From positions 174,915 through 238,914 of the forward strand of contig JASEIU010000002.1 in NCBI GenBank assembly GCA_030017715.1: a stretch of 64,000 nucleotides of DNA. Reading direction: 5' to 3'. Position numbers and translations under genes: made by a program. The stretch is from Candidatus Saccharicenans sp. (GTDB lineage Bacteria > Acidobacteriota > Aminicenantia > Aminicenantales > Saccharicenantaceae). The notes below the pieces were generated by a model that saw only the letters and a program-made list of their open reading frames with translations, was not told where the DNA came from and ran no database searches. Positions 1 to 8,838 of this stretch are shown one piece after another (within the stretch, counting starts at the first letter, position 1; every line of letters starts with the position of its first letter).

Positions 1-644
1 ACCAGTTTTTCTGTTTCTCTAACAGACAGCTGTTTCTCCATCACCAGCCGCGCTGCCTGCAGTTGCAACTCGGCCTCTTCAAGGGCCAGAATGGCCCTGG
101 CCTGGCCCATCGACATCTTTCCTTCCAGTATGTAATTTTTTACTTCTTCCGGAAGTTTCAACAGCCTCAGGTAATTAGCCACCGAAGCCCGGTCTTTGCC
201 CACTCTGTCGGCAATTTCCTGCTGGGTTAATCCGAGCTCCGAGCTCAACTGCTGAAACGCCCGGGCAATCTCCAGGGGATTCAGGTCTTCGCGGTGAATA
301 TTCTCAATAAGCTGAATCTCAAGTTGCTTTTCCCTGGTCAGGTTTCTTATGATCACCGGAATTGAGCGCAGGCCGGCTTTGCGCGCCGCCCGCCATCTTC
401 TCTCGCCGACCACGATGCGGTAGTGGTCGTCTTCTGGCACCACCAGAACCGGCTGAATTATTCCGGTTTCTTTGATGGAACGAGACAATTCCTCGATCGA
501 CTGGTCTTCAAATATGGTCCGCGGCTGCTGAGGGTTTGGTTGCACCTTGTCGATTTCTACCTCGGCATAACGGTCCTCTTTCAGGATACCAAATTCTTCG
601 GGAATGAAGGCCCCCAGGCCTTTTCCCAGGGCTTTCTTGGTCAT
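1..644 (-). CDS. parB: Chromosome-partitioning protein ParB (3' part beyond window)
   Basis: N-terminal about 214 residues of a ParB/Spo0J protein; the rest runs off the left edge. The reading begins [15 protein letters not shown], followed by the ParB nuclease-fold segment with the CTP-binding GERRWRAARKAG motif and then a helix-turn-helix region (LTQQEIADRVGKDRASVANYLRLLKLP) typical of parS binding. ParB loads at parS, spreads as a CTP-dependent clamp and works with the ParA ATPase to segregate the origin. The start codon overlaps the parA stop (ATGA, 641-644), so the two are translationally coupled. A matching parS lies less than 800 bp upstream. Confidence 0.96.
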   Translation of the reverse strand, partial: MTKKALGKGLGAFIPEEFGILKEDRYAEVEIDKVQPNPQQPRTIFEDQSIEELSRSIKETGIIQPVLVVPEDDHYRIVVGERRWRAARKAGLRSIPVIIRNLTREKQLEIQLIENIHREDLNPLEIARAFQQLSSELGLTQQEIADRVGKDRASVANYLRLLKLPEEVKNYILEGKMSMGQARAILALEEAELQLQAARLVMEKQLSVRETEKL

Positions 645-1396
645 TTCTTTATCAACTCCTCTGCCAGATTCATATAGGCTTCGGCCCCCTTTGATTTCGG
701 GTCGTAGATTACAGCCGGCTTGCCGAAACTGGGAGCTTCAGCCAGCCTGACACTCCTCGGAATTATAGTGTTCAGGAGCACTCCTCGTAATGAATGTTTT
801 ATTTCGTCGGCCACCTGCCTGGCTAAATTGGTTCGCTCATCAAACATGGTTAAAAGAATGCCCTCAATGTAAAGCTGCGGATTGAAGTAGGTGCGGACCA
901 TGTCCAGGGTATGAAACAGGTCGGGAATGCCTTCCATACAGAAAAATTCAGCCTGCACTGGAATCAAAATTGAATCCGCTGCCGACAGGGCATTAAGGGT
1001 CAAAAAGCCAAGAGAAGGGGGGCAATCTATCAGAATAAAATTGAACAGTTTCCTGACTTCCTGAAGAGCAGCCTTAAGTCTCTTTTCCCGACCCTCTATT
1101 TGATAAAGTTCAGCTTCAGCCCCGCTGAGTTCCGGCGAGCAGCCGCACAGGAAAAGATTATCCAGCGCCGTGGGGGACAGGCACTGCATAACTTCCTGCC
1201 CATTCAACAAGGCCTGGTAAATTCCTTTCCCTTTCTCCTTGGGCTGACCCAGACCGACTGTAGCCATGCCCTGAGGGTCGAGGTCCACAATCAGCACCCG
1301 CAGGTTCTTCAGGGCCAGAGAAGCCCCGAGGTTGATGGTGGTGGTGGTTTTGCCCACTCCGCCTTTTTGATTGGCTACGGCAATAATCTTATTCAT
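641..1396 (-). CDS. parA: Chromosome-partitioning ATPase ParA/Soj
   Basis: 251 residues of a deviant-Walker P-loop ATPase. The N-terminus [19 protein letters not shown] carries the KGGVGKTT Walker A' box; the [12 protein letters not shown] segment and LIDCPPSLG (Walker B/switch region) follow, as in Soj proteins. It acts with ParB on parS to move the origin. I chose the ATG at 1396 because family members start directly before this motif. An ATG at 1423 would add nine residues (MFHVEHASQ) but those codons are the parS site itself; it cannot be excluded. The gene overlaps the last 8 bp of mnmG upstream and couples to parB downstream through an ATGA overlap. Confidence 0.95.
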   Translation of the reverse strand: MNKIIAVANQKGGVGKTTTTINLGASLALKNLRVLIVDLDPQGMATVGLGQPKEKGKGIYQALLNGQEVMQCLSPTALDNLFLCGCSPELSGAEAELYQIEGREKRLKAALQEVRKLFNFILIDCPPSLGFLTLNALSAADSILIPVQAEFFCMEGIPDLFHTLDMVRTYFNPQLYIEGILLTMFDERTNLARQVADEIKHSLRGVLLNTIIPRSVRLAEAPSFGKPAVIYDPKSKGAEAYMNLAEELIKK

Positions 1397-3272
1397 CTGG
1401 CTCGCATGTTCCACGTGGAACATTATTCCCGAGGTTCTTTTTCCTGATCACCTCAAGATATAGATAAATATTATAGACAGCCGCCGGCGTAATTCCAGAG
1501 ATTTTTTTAATCTGGCCGATGTTTTCCGGCCGGTTTTTCTCCAGTTTCTCCACCTGTTCTCTGGTCAGGCCAGGAATCTCCCGGAAATTGAGGTCCGGGG
1601 GAACCGACAGGCTATCAAGCTTCATTATCCTGGCCACCTCTTTTTCCTGCTTTCTTAAATAGCCCTCATACTTTATTTCGGATTCAATATATCTTATTTC
1701 TTCCGGGTTCAATTCGACCGGCGACCCAATTTTTTCGGTCAACTTCTTCCAGGTGATGCCGGGTTTTCTGAGATAACTGACGGCCGGAACGGCGTCTCCT
1801 TTCTCATCTTTAATTTTTTCCCGGCCCAGGAAATCCATCGCCCTTTTAATTCTCTCCTGTTTCTCCTGAAATTCCTGATAACATTGTTCGCTCACCAGGC
1901 CTAATTTAAGACCATAGGGCATTAACCTGAGGTCGGCGTTATCAATCCTTAAATTGAGTCGGTATTCGGCCCTGGATGTAAAAAGTCGGTATGGCTCGTC
2001 CACCCCGGAAGCGATCAGGTCATCAATCAGGACCCCTATATAAGCCTCATTTCTTCCCAGAATAAACGGCTCCCGGCCTCTGAGATTCAGGACGGCGTTT
2101 ACTCCGGCCATCAGCCCCTGAGCCGCAGCCTCCTCATAGCCTGATGTCCCATTAATCTGACCGGCCAGGAAGAGATTCCTGAATCTTTTTGTTTCCAGGG
2201 TCGGCTTGAGCTCCGCCGGTGAAACCGCATCGTACTCAATGCCATAGGCCGGCCTCAGGATCCGGGCCTGGTCCAGCCCCGGGATGCTCTGCAGAATTTC
2301 TTTCTGAACTTCATAGGGCAGGCTCGAAGACAAGCCGTTGACGTAAACTTCGGCCGTGCTCAAGCCTTCCGGTTCCAGAAAAAATTGATGGCGCGGATGA
2401 TGGGGGAATTTCACCACCTTGTCTTCAATGGAAGGACAATACCTGGGGCCAATACCCTTGATCTTTCCGCTGAACAGGGGAGATTTATCCAGGTTTTTCC
2501 TGATGACCTGGTGCGTCTTCTCGTTGGTGTAACCGACATAACAGACAATGAGGTTCTGCAGCGGCCGGCGAGTCCGGAAGGAAAAAGGCACCGGCTCCTC
2601 ATCTCCTGGTTGCGGCCTGAATTTATCCCAGTCTATGCTGTTTTTATCAAGCCGCATCGGGGTGCCCGTTTTCAGCCTCAACACCTTAAACCCGCATTCC
2701 CTGATCGATTGAGCCAATTCTACCGAAGGCGGTTCATTCGCCCGGCCGGCAGGGTAGCTGTTTAATCCGATATGGATAAGCCCGTTGAGAAAAGTCCCCG
2801 GAGTGAGAATCACCGCCCCGGCCTTTATTCTTGTCCCGTCCTGGCAGATAACCCCGCAAACCCGGTCTTCATCAAATATCAACCGGCTAACCACAGCCTG
2901 CCACAGTCTGAGATTTTTAATATCTTCCAGCCATTTTTTCATCGTCAGGCGGTAAGCAGCCTTATCGCACTGGGCTCTCGGACCCTGAACAGCTCCGCCC
3001 CGGCTTCTATTCAAGAGACGGAAATGGATGCCGGTCTCGTCGGCCAGGAGCCCCATCAGCCCGCCCAGGGCGTCAATTTCTCTGACCAGATGCCCCTTGG
3101 CCAACCCGCCGATAGCCGGATTGCAGGACATCTGGGCTATGGTTTCCAGATGAATCGTCAGCAAGCAAGTGGAAGCCCCCATTCTGGCAGCCGCAGCCGC
3201 GGCTTCGCAGCCGGCATGACCGGCCCCGACGACCACCACCTCGAATTCTTCGACAAAACGCTCCTGGCTCAT
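1389..3272 (-). CDS. mnmG: tRNA uridine-5-carboxymethylaminomethyl modification enzyme MnmG (GidA)
   Basis: 627 residues, the usual full length. With MnmE it forms the complex that installs the (carboxymethyl)aminomethyl group on U34 of certain tRNAs. Visible hallmarks are the N-terminal FAD-binding [13 protein letters not shown] Rossmann motif, the [13 protein letters not shown] segment, [13 protein letters not shown] near residue 275 and [20 protein letters not shown] near residue 370; the C-terminal helical domain that contacts MnmE is present. The start overlaps the mnmE stop (ATGA at 3269-3272). The last codons ([10 protein letters not shown]) read through the parS palindrome, so protein and centromere function share bases. 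Confidence 0.97.
   Translation of the reverse strand: MSQERFVEEFEVVVVGAGHAGCEAAAAAARMGASTCLLTIHLETIAQMSCNPAIGGLAKGHLVREIDALGGLMGLLADETGIHFRLLNRSRGGAVQGPRAQCDKAAYRLTMKKWLEDIKNLRLWQAVVSRLIFDEDRVCGVICQDGTRIKAGAVILTPGTFLNGLIHIGLNSYPAGRANEPPSVELAQSIRECGFKVLRLKTGTPMRLDKNSIDWDKFRPQPGDEEPVPFSFRTRRPLQNLIVCYVGYTNEKTHQVIRKNLDKSPLFSGKIKGIGPRYCPSIEDKVVKFPHHPRHQFFLEPEGLSTAEVYVNGLSSSLPYEVQKEILQSIPGLDQARILRPAYGIEYDAVSPAELKPTLETKRFRNLFLAGQINGTSGYEEAAAQGLMAGVNAVLNLRGREPFILGRNEAYIGVLIDDLIASGVDEPYRLFTSRAEYRLNLRIDNADLRLMPYGLKLGLVSEQCYQEFQEKQERIKRAMDFLGREKIKDEKGDAVPAVSYLRKPGITWKKLTEKIGSPVELNPEEIRYIESEIKYEGYLRKQEKEVARIMKLDSLSVPPDLNFREIPGLTREQVEKLEKNRPENIGQIKKISGITPAAVYNIYLYLEVIRKKNLGNNVPRGTCEPDE
1407..1422. promoter_or_regulatory. 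parS: parS centromere-like site
   Basis: The 16-bp perfect palindrome TGTTCCACGTGGAACA matches the bacterial parS consensus TGTTNCACGTGNAACA at every fixed position. It lies inside the 3' end of mnmG and immediately upstream of the likely parA start, next to the genes whose product binds it. This marks the window as origin-proximal. Confidence 0.95.
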
Positions 3273-4645
3273 TTTCCTATGCAGAAACGGCTGAAAATCT
3301 GGTTTAATATTTCCTGGCTCCTAATTTCCCCCGTCAGTTGCCCGATGGCCGGCAGAGCTTCCCTTATAGCCTCGGCCACCAGTTCCTCACCGGCGCCTTC
3401 ATCCAGAATTCGCAGGCCGTTTTCAAGGTTATTTTTCAGGCTTTCAACCAGGACCTTCTGTCGCTGGTGGAGAATTACTTCTTCCTGTTTTTCAAGCTGC
3501 GGGGAAAACGTTTCCAGCATCATTTTCTTCAGCCGGCCAAGATTCTTTCCGGTCAGAGCAGAAACTTCAACCCAGCCCGCTCCGGGGGAGGAATCAAGGA
3601 TCTTTTGCCTGTTAATCACCGGTTTCAGGTCAGACTTGTTAAAAACCAGCAGCTTTTTCTTATGGCCGAACCTCTTGAGGAGCAGGAAATCTTCCGAGCT
3701 TTCTTCCCTGGAGGCATCCAGAACCACCAGCAACCCGTCGGCTTTTTCAGCCAGTTGCTGCCCCCGGGCGATTCCTTCCTTTTCGGCCGGATGACTGGCC
3801 TGGCCGAAACCGGCCATGTCCACCAGCTTCATCAGAACGCCGTCAACCAGGATATTTTCCCTTATAAAATCCCGCGTGGTTCCGGGGTAGGGGGTGACTA
3901 TGGCCCTTTCTTCCTCCAGGAGAGCATTGAACAGGGTGGATTTGCCGACGTTAGTCTTTCCCAGGATGGCCACGGTCAGACCTTCCAGCAAGGCCCGCCC
4001 CTGTTCGTAACTCTTGACCAGATTATCCAGGTCGCCGATTAACTCCCGGAGAACGTCCCTGATCTGAGCTGAATTTATTTCAGGCTCTTCGTCGGGAAAT
4101 TCCAGGCTGGTCTCCACCAGGGTCAAAAGTTCAACTATCTTTTCCCGGACGACGGCAATTTTCCTGGACAGGCTCCCTTCCATCTGCTTGAATGAAATTC
4201 TGGCCTGATCCAGGGAACAGGCTCGTATCAGGTCATTTATGGCTTCGGCCTGGATGATATCAATCCGTCCGTTCAGGTAAGCCCGTAACGTGAACTCCCC
4301 GGGATGGGCCAGCCTGGCCCCGGCCCTTATCCCCAGGCGGACGGCTTCGTTCAGCAGAACAGGGGAACCGTGGAGGTGAATTTCGACCACCTCTTCGCGG
4401 GTATAAGAATGAGACGGCGGGAAATAACAGAGATAACCGGCATCCAGGGTTTCTTGCGAGACATCGTCCATAAGATACCCGAAACACATCTTCTGGGTCG
4501 GAAGGCCCTGCTCCGGCTCTTTTAAGGAAAAAATTTTCCTGGCAATGGTCAGTGCCTCCGGTCCGCTCAGCCTGACAATGCCGATTCCTCCGTGGCCGGC
4601 CGGAGTGGAAACAGCGATGATGGTCTCTTCCAGGGTCTGGTTCAT
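3269..4645 (-). CDS. mnmE: tRNA modification GTPase MnmE (TrmE)
   Basis: 458 residues, full length. Partner of MnmG in U34 tRNA modification. The N-terminal tetrahydrofolate-binding domain (about 1-120) precedes a helical domain with an inserted G domain: G1 [11 protein letters not shown]2 GTTRD, G3 DMAG and G4 NKSD are all present. The protein ends in FCIGK, giving the invariant C-terminal CIGK motif whose Cys is needed for modification. It sits between jag and mnmG in the conserved origin-region order. Sixty-four bases separate it from jag, enough for a separate promoter but none is obvious. Confidence 0.97.
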   Translation of the reverse strand: MNQTLEETIIAVSTPAGHGGIGIVRLSGPEALTIARKIFSLKEPEQGLPTQKMCFGYLMDDVSQETLDAGYLCYFPPSHSYTREEVVEIHLHGSPVLLNEAVRLGIRAGARLAHPGEFTLRAYLNGRIDIIQAEAINDLIRACSLDQARISFKQMEGSLSRKIAVVREKIVELLTLVETSLEFPDEEPEINSAQIRDVLRELIGDLDNLVKSYEQGRALLEGLTVAILGKTNVGKSTLFNALLEEERAIVTPYPGTTRDFIRENILVDGVLMKLVDMAGFGQASHPAEKEGIARGQQLAEKADGLLVVLDASREESSEDFLLLKRFGHKKKLLVFNKSDLKPVINRQKILDSSPGAGWVEVSALTGKNLGRLKKMMLETFSPQLEKQEEVILHQRQKVLVESLKNNLENGLRILDEGAGEELVAEAIREALPAIGQLTGEIRSQEILNQIFSRFCIGK

Positions 4646-4709
4646 ATTCTAATTTTATTTTAATCGCAGAGATGAAGCCAGTAAACCGGAATAAGAGTCC
4701 GGGCAGCGT

Positions 4710-5387
4710 TTATTCCTGCTCGATTTTCCTTTTCTGGCTGTCGTCGGCCACCGGATAGACCCTGACCTTCTTCAGAAAGCCTTCTCCCAGACTTTCGGTG
4801 GTCAACCCGGGAATCTGGTTGACGGCAATATGGATGATGCGTCTTTCGTACGGGTTCATGAAATCAAGAATTTCTTCCTGGCCGGTCTCCTTGACTTTTT
4901 GAGCCACCTGCTGGGCGTATTCTTTCAATTGCTTCTCTTTCCGCCGTCTGAAGAACTCGCAGTCGGCCTGAACCTTCTGGCTTGAAATCTTGTTCAACAC
5001 GTGCTGGATGGCCAGCAGCAGCGCTCCGTCATTCTTGAGCAGCAACTTGCGGTCCTCGCCGTCAAAGACCACGTATATCATCTGGTCTCGCTTTTTGACC
5101 TGGTAGGTAAGGTCCAGGGGAAAAACCTGCATCAGGTTCCTGAGAAAAACTTCCACCGCGGCCGACTCGTCGTCGTTCTTAAGCCAGGCCCGAATTACTA
5201 TTTCTTTATTCTTCAGGCCGAAAAGCTTGGTCTTTTCGGTCACGATTTCATAATTGAACCGGTCGCGGGGGACCTTCAGCACATGCTCGGCCAGGCTTAA
5301 AACATCCTCCAGGCTTCTGCCCTTAAATTCTTGTTTTTCAACTACTTGGCTGCGGTTGGGATAATTATTTTTTTCTTCTTTTTCCAT
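4710..5387 (-). CDS. jag: RNA-binding protein Jag/KhpB (SpoIIIJ-associated type)
   Basis: 225 residues. Three parts are seen: a Jag-N domain near residues 17-66 (QEFKGRSLEDVLSLAEHVL), a KH-like domain in the middle, and a C-terminal R3H domain (about 155-218) with NPYERRIIHIAV. Jag/KhpB proteins bind RNA and, in Gram-positives, influence cell elongation and division. The start lies 23 bp inside the end of yidC, as in many genomes where jag directly follows the insertase gene. Function in a diderm is inferred only from family membership. Confidence 0.93.
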   Translation of the reverse strand: MEKEEKNNYPNRSQVVEKQEFKGRSLEDVLSLAEHVLKVPRDRFNYEIVTEKTKLFGLKNKEIVIRAWLKNDDESAAVEVFLRNLMQVFPLDLTYQVKKRDQMIYVVFDGEDRKLLLKNDGALLLAIQHVLNKISSQKVQADCEFFRRRKEKQLKEYAQQVAQKVKETGQEEILDFMNPYERRIIHIAVNQIPGLTTESLGEGFLKKVRVYPVADDSQKRKIEQE

Positions 5388-7071
5388 CGGACTCCCTCTT
5401 GCGGGCCATCATCCGGTTCATTATGGCCTGCTGAGCTATTTGCAGAACATTATTGGTCAACCAGTAAAGCACCAGCCCGGCCTGAAAGTTCATGAAGAAG
5501 ATGGTAAAAATAAAAGGCATCAACAACATCATCTTCTGCTGGGCCGGGTCGGCCGTGGACGGGGTCATCTTCTGGGTGATGAATTGAGTTGCGCCCATCA
5601 GGATCGGGGTCACATAATAAGGATCCCTGACCGACAGGTCTTTTATCCAGAAAACAAACGGGCTGTGACGGAATTCCACCGCCACCACTAACATCCGGAA
5701 GAAACCCCAGAAAACGGGGAGCTGAATCAGAAGTGGCAGGCAGCCGCCTGCCGGGTTGATACCATGCTCCTTGTAGAGCCGCATCAACTCTTCGTTCATC
5801 TGGCGTCTCTGTTCCATATCCTGCTTGGCCCGTTTGTACTTAGCCCGGAGGGCTTTAATCTTGGGCTGAATCTCAGCCATTTTAGCCATTGATTTGGTCG
5901 AGCTGTAGGTGAGCGGGAAGAAAAGAATTTTAATAATCAGGGTCATGACAATTATGGCCAGGCCCCAGTTGCCGACCTGGCTATGAAAATACTTGGTGGC
6001 CACCAGCAACAATTCGGCAATGCCGCCGAAGAATCCGAAGTTAATTATCTTTTTGGCCTGATGACCATAGGCTTTGAGCCGGTCATATTCCTTGGGCCCG
6101 AGAAAAGCTTCCTGCGGCCGGCTGACGGCCAGATAGAAGTAGGGAATGACCGCCACCTTCCCGTCCGGCTGCTCCTCGGCAACTTCTTTTTTGAAAACCT
6201 GGGCCTGGCTAAACGCCGGGTCCAGCAGGAAAATGGCCGCAAAGTAGTTTTCTTCGTAAGCCGCCCAGTCCAGTCCCGAATAGCGGACGGCTTCATTTTC
6301 CAGGCGGATCTTTTTTTCCTGCAACCTGAGTACTTTTTTATCCCGGTTGGTCAAAAAGGCCGCCCCCCGGCTGGCGCTGAACTTTTGCTTGAGCTCTTCC
6401 GGGCTGAGCGAGCCGATGCCCGGCCCCCAGAGCATTAACGGGTCGAGTTCCCGGCCAGCCGCCTCCAGACTGATTTTTATCCCGAAATTATAATCGCTGC
6501 CGTTGAAGGTTAACTGTTTGCGAATTTTCACGGTATTCCCATCGGAATACTCGAATATCAGGCTGGCTGTCTGACCAGGGTTGAGCTTGAGGTTTCCGCC
6601 GTCGATTTTATAAAGAGCGCCGTTGACCTTTTCGCTGAGGTCAGGGTCGTCGAGTTTCAGAGCCAAAGGATAAAAACCGAGCCGGTCGGCTGTTTCGGCA
6701 ACCAGGTCCAGGGGTTCAGGGTCGGGATTTTTCCGGTCGGGCAATTTTTTAAGATGGTGTTTTAGCTTCCAGCTCTTAAGCACCGCCCCGCGGTTGCTCC
6801 AGACGGCTTCATAAAGCGGGGTTTCCACCTTGACGGTTTCTTCTTCCCCGGCGGTTACAACTTCATTCGAACCCGCCACTTCCGGGGTGCTTCCGGTCGC
6901 CGGGGGCCCGGTTACCGGTTTTTCGGATTCAGCGGCAGCCGCCGCCTTTTCTACCGCCTGCTGCTGCGGGGCAACCGGCTGAGCCTGTTTACCGGGCTTG
7001 ATAAAAATCAGTTGATACAGAAACAGAATTAAAAACGACAGGAAAATGGCCAGGATCAGTCTTTTTTCCAT
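5365..7071 (-). CDS. yidC: Membrane protein insertase YidC
   Basis: 568 residues, the Gram-negative (long) form. An N-terminal membrane anchor (residues 4-24) is followed by a low-complexity Pro/Ala/Glu linker and a large periplasmic beta-sandwich domain (about 75-330), then the conserved five-helix insertase core beginning near GNWGLAIIVMTLIIKILFFP. YidC inserts and folds inner-membrane proteins alone or with SecYEG. The start is supported by a GAGGAG Shine-Dalgarno just upstream. Lies downstream of yidD and upstream of jag in the rpmH operon. The large periplasmic domain supports a diderm host. Confidence 0.97.
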   Translation of the reverse strand: MEKRLILAIFLSFLILFLYQLIFIKPGKQAQPVAPQQQAVEKAAAAAESEKPVTGPPATGSTPEVAGSNEVVTAGEEETVKVETPLYEAVWSNRGAVLKSWKLKHHLKKLPDRKNPDPEPLDLVAETADRLGFYPLALKLDDPDLSEKVNGALYKIDGGNLKLNPGQTASLIFEYSDGNTVKIRKQLTFNGSDYNFGIKISLEAAGRELDPLMLWGPGIGSLSPEELKQKFSASRGAAFLTNRDKKVLRLQEKKIRLENEAVRYSGLDWAAYEENYFAAIFLLDPAFSQAQVFKKEVAEEQPDGKVAVIPYFYLAVSRPQEAFLGPKEYDRLKAYGHQAKKIINFGFFGGIAELLLVATKYFHSQVGNWGLAIIVMTLIIKILFFPLTYSSTKSMAKMAEIQPKIKALRAKYKRAKQDMEQRRQMNEELMRLYKEHGINPAGGCLPLLIQLPVFWGFFRMLVVAVEFRHSPFVFWIKDLSVRDPYYVTPILMGATQFITQKMTPSTADPAQQKMMLLMPFIFTIFFMNFQAGLVLYWLTNNVLQIAQQAIMNRMMARKRESDGKRRKK

Positions 7072-7080
7072 AATCTCCTC

Positions 7081-7290
7081 TTAAGGTATGGGGTCAACTC
7101 CTCCCTGATGGAAAGGATGGCATCTCAACAGTCTCCTGCCTCCGAGCCAGCTGCCCTTCAGAAAGCCATATTTCTTTATGGCCCCGTAGGTGTATTCCGA
7201 ACAGGTGGGGTAGAAACGGCAATTATGACCCAGAAGCGGCGAAATCAAAAGTTGATAGACTCTGATCAGCCCGAGGGCTATATATTTCAT
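7081..7290 (-). CDS. yidD: Membrane protein insertion efficiency factor YidD
   Basis: 69 residues. The characteristic sequence pattern [19 protein letters not shown], then [20 protein letters not shown] ending DPIP, is diagnostic of the YidD (haemolysin-like, DUF37) family, which assists YidC-dependent insertion. I chose the ATG at 7290, which has GGAG about seven bases upstream; a TTG at 7314 would add eight residues. It sits between rnpA and yidC in the canonical order. Confidence 0.95.
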   Translation of the reverse strand: MKYIALGLIRVYQLLISPLLGHNCRFYPTCSEYTYGAIKKYGFLKGSWLGGRRLLRCHPFHQGGVDPIP

Positions 7291-7317
7291 CCGAAGCTCC
7301 GTCTTTCTAAACAATAT

Positions 7318-7659
7318 TCAAAAGGCCAGTCTCTGCAAAACCGCCATGAAGTCGGCCGCCACTTCTTCCCGGCTCCCCTGGCCGGCCTCTCTCTGGGCGA
7401 TAAATATCAGGTCCAGCGGCCCGGGCAACGAGTTTTTATTTCTCCGGAAAAGTTCCCGGAACCGCCTCTTCAGCCTGTTCCGAACGGTGGCTTTTCCGAT
7501 TTTCCGGCTGACAACTACCGCCATCCTTGAATATCCCAGCCCATTTGGCCGGAATACCAGGTGAAAATACCTGCCTCTCAGCCGGCGGCCCTTCCTGTAT
7601 AACTCAATAAAATCCTTTTTCTTTCGGATTCTCTCGCGAGGTCTCAGGCGCTCATCCAT
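7318..7659 (-). CDS. rnpA: Ribonuclease P protein component
   Basis: 113 residues. The RNase P protein helps the catalytic RNA cleave pre-tRNA 5' leaders. The RNR signature region is present as KIGKATVRNRLKRRFRELFR near residues 55-74, and the N-terminal RIRKKKDFIELYRKGRR matches the family. The ATG at 7659 shares one base with the rpmH stop (TGATG), typical of rpmH-rnpA coupling; a TTG directly before it could add one residue. The end of the protein, AVLQRLAF, is somewhat short but normal. Confidence 0.95.
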   Translation of the reverse strand: MDERLRPRERIRKKKDFIELYRKGRRLRGRYFHLVFRPNGLGYSRMAVVVSRKIGKATVRNRLKRRFRELFRRNKNSLPGPLDLIFIAQREAGQGSREEVAADFMAVLQRLAF

Positions 7660-7793
7660 CAAACCGCAAGTCTTTTGCGACCCTTAGCCCTTCTGTTTTT
7701 AATAACTTTCTGGCCACCCTTGGTGCTCATCCGGACCAGAAAGCCGTGTGTTTTTTTTCTTTTCCGGTTATTTGGCTGAAAAGTTCTCTTCAT
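7659..7793 (-). CDS. rpmH: 50S ribosomal protein L34
   Basis: 44 residues, the normal length of L34. It begins [18 protein letters not shown] and contains [20 protein letters not shown], the highly conserved L34 sequence. First gene of the rpmH-rnpA-yidD-yidC-jag-mnmEG-parAB block. A TTGACA-N18-TAAGAT promoter lies 32-61 bp upstream. In many bacteria dnaA and oriC lie directly upstream of rpmH; here that place is taken by a repeat element and carD. Confidence 0.96.
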   Translation of the reverse strand: MKRTFQPNNRKRKKTHGFLVRMSTKGGQKVIKNRRAKGRKRLAV

Positions 7794-7824
7794 TGTCGGC
7801 ACTCACTACCAGATTTAAGCTTGT

Positions 7825-7854
7825 ATCTTAAACGAAGACAAGCAGTTCTGTCAA
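7825..7854 (-). promoter_or_regulatory. Sigma-70 type promoter of rpmH operon
   Basis: On the minus strand TTGACA (7854-7849) and TAAGAT (7830-7825) are separated by 18 bp. Expected start near 7818, giving a leader of about 25 nt before rpmH. Confidence 0.6.
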
Positions 7855-8271
7855 GTGCCGGAAGCCACTCAATTTTTCCCTGGCCCGGCAGCCGCCCGGA
7901 ATCCTTTTTCCTTCCCTAAAAATCGTCTCCCTCAACCCCGGGAAAACCTTGCCGTTTCCGCACCTGGAAACGGGGCTTCACCACGGTGGCACGGCGTGTC
8001 TCCGAACCGCCCGCAGCGGAAGGGGGTGCCTCGCGGGGGATGGGTGGAGCGTGGCGGGAGGAGGCGCGCCATGACAGGACGCTCTTGCTAATTCAGGCCA
8101 ACAGGGAAGCAGTAAAGGAGGGATTTATGGAAGGCGTCATGGCGCATCTCCTGTCGCCCGGAGCCACGGGAGCATCAGTTAGCAACAACAGCTGCGGGCG
8201 CGCCGCGACCGACCCCTGGGACATGCACAGACCGTCGCGGAAACGCAGAGGCCTTCCCCAGAACAGCTGGT
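7855..8271 (+). other. Gene-poor intergenic region between rpmH and carD
   Basis: About 420 bp without a convincing gene. An open frame runs in phase into carD from 7986, but its composition (Arg/Gly/Ala rich, no family similarity) and the perfect promoter inside it argue against translation. The region contains the structured repeat copy A at 8042-8185. No DnaA boxes of TTWTNCACA type are seen here. Confidence 0.6.
8042..8185 (+). repeat. Dispersed structured repeat, copy A
   Basis: This 144-bp segment aligns almost end to end with 32174-32319 on the same strand; by eye roughly two thirds to three quarters of positions agree, with identical blocks at GGGTGGAGCG, GGGAGGAGGCGCGCC, GGGATTT, GTCGCC and GAGCCAC. 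Its flanks form inverted arms: 8053-8070 can pair with 8141-8158 over 18 positions with two mismatches. Could be a structured small RNA or a miniature element; no known RNA family was recognised. It ends 86 bp before the carD -35 box. Confidence 0.7.
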
Positions 8272-8300
8272 TTGACTATAAAGATAGGATAGACTATAAT
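8272..8300 (+). promoter_or_regulatory. Near-consensus sigma-70 promoter of carD (leaderless layout)
   Basis: TTGACT (8272-8277), 17-bp spacer, TATAAT (8295-8300). The predicted +1 is about 8307, only three bases before the carD ATG at 8310. No room remains for a Shine-Dalgarno element at normal spacing. Confidence 0.75.
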
Positions 8301-8309
8301 TTATGGGAG

Positions 8310-8828
8310 ATGTATTCTCTTAAAATCGGCGATAAGGTTATCTATCCGGCCCAGGGTCTGGGAGTCATAGAAGATATTCAGGAAGAAACTTTCAACGGGC
8401 AACTTGTCCGAACCTTCTACATCCGCCTTAAGGTCAACAATACCCTGGTGGTCATCCCCAGCACCTCGGCCGCCGAAATCGGCCTGAGAAGACCGGTCTC
8501 TCAGAAAAACATCAACAAGCTCTTCCAGTTCTTGAGAAAGTGTTCGGTGGACATAAGTGCCGACTGGAAGGACCGCTACAAGGAAAATTTCGACCTGATG
8601 AAGTCCGGCCAGCTGGAAGACGTTGCCCTGGTCTACAAGATGCTTTTTCTTCTGAGCCAGAACAAGCCCCTGTCTTTCAGGGAGAAAAAAATGCTGGAAA
8701 AGTCTCGCGAGTTGATAATCAGCGAGCTGGCGGCGGCTTCCGGCCTGAATCCGGACAAGATCAGCGCCAGGCTGGACCAGTGCCTGGCCGGATGCCTCAA
8801 GGACCTGAAGTCGGGGTCCGCCTCTTAA
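8310..8828 (+). CDS. carD: CarD/CdnL-family transcription regulator
   Basis: 172 residues. The N-terminus MYSLKIGDKVIYPAQGLGVI is the CarD/Mfd RNA-polymerase-interaction (Tudor-like) domain, followed by an all-helical C-terminal domain (about 60-165) in which KMLFLLSQNKPLSFREKKML matches the CdnL pattern. Such proteins bind the RNAP beta subunit and stabilise open complexes, notably at rRNA promoters. The start is set by the family N-terminus and by the promoter ending ten bases upstream. The next gene begins 10 bp after its stop, so carD and the CNNM gene probably share a transcript. Confidence 0.9.
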   Translation: MYSLKIGDKVIYPAQGLGVIEDIQEETFNGQLVRTFYIRLKVNNTLVVIPSTSAAEIGLRRPVSQKNINKLFQFLRKCSVDISADWKDRYKENFDLMKSGQLEDVALVYKMLFLLSQNKPLSFREKKMLEKSRELIISELAAASGLNPDKISARLDQCLAGCLKDLKSGSAS

Positions 8829-8838
8829 GCGATCTCAA

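Noticed and set aside
2772-3794. 340-codon plus-strand open frame opposite mnmG and mnmE
   Set aside because: It lies wholly antisense to two certain genes, has no family features and reflects their codon bias.
8042-8185. Repeat copy A as a cobalamin or other known riboswitch
   Set aside because: The GAGCCAC word recalled the cobalamin core, but the rest of that consensus is absent and copy B is not upstream of a gene in sense orientation.
7986-8309. N-terminal extension of carD by 108 codons
   Set aside because: It crosses the structured repeat and a near-perfect promoter; CarD proteins start at the MYSLKIGDKVIYP segment.
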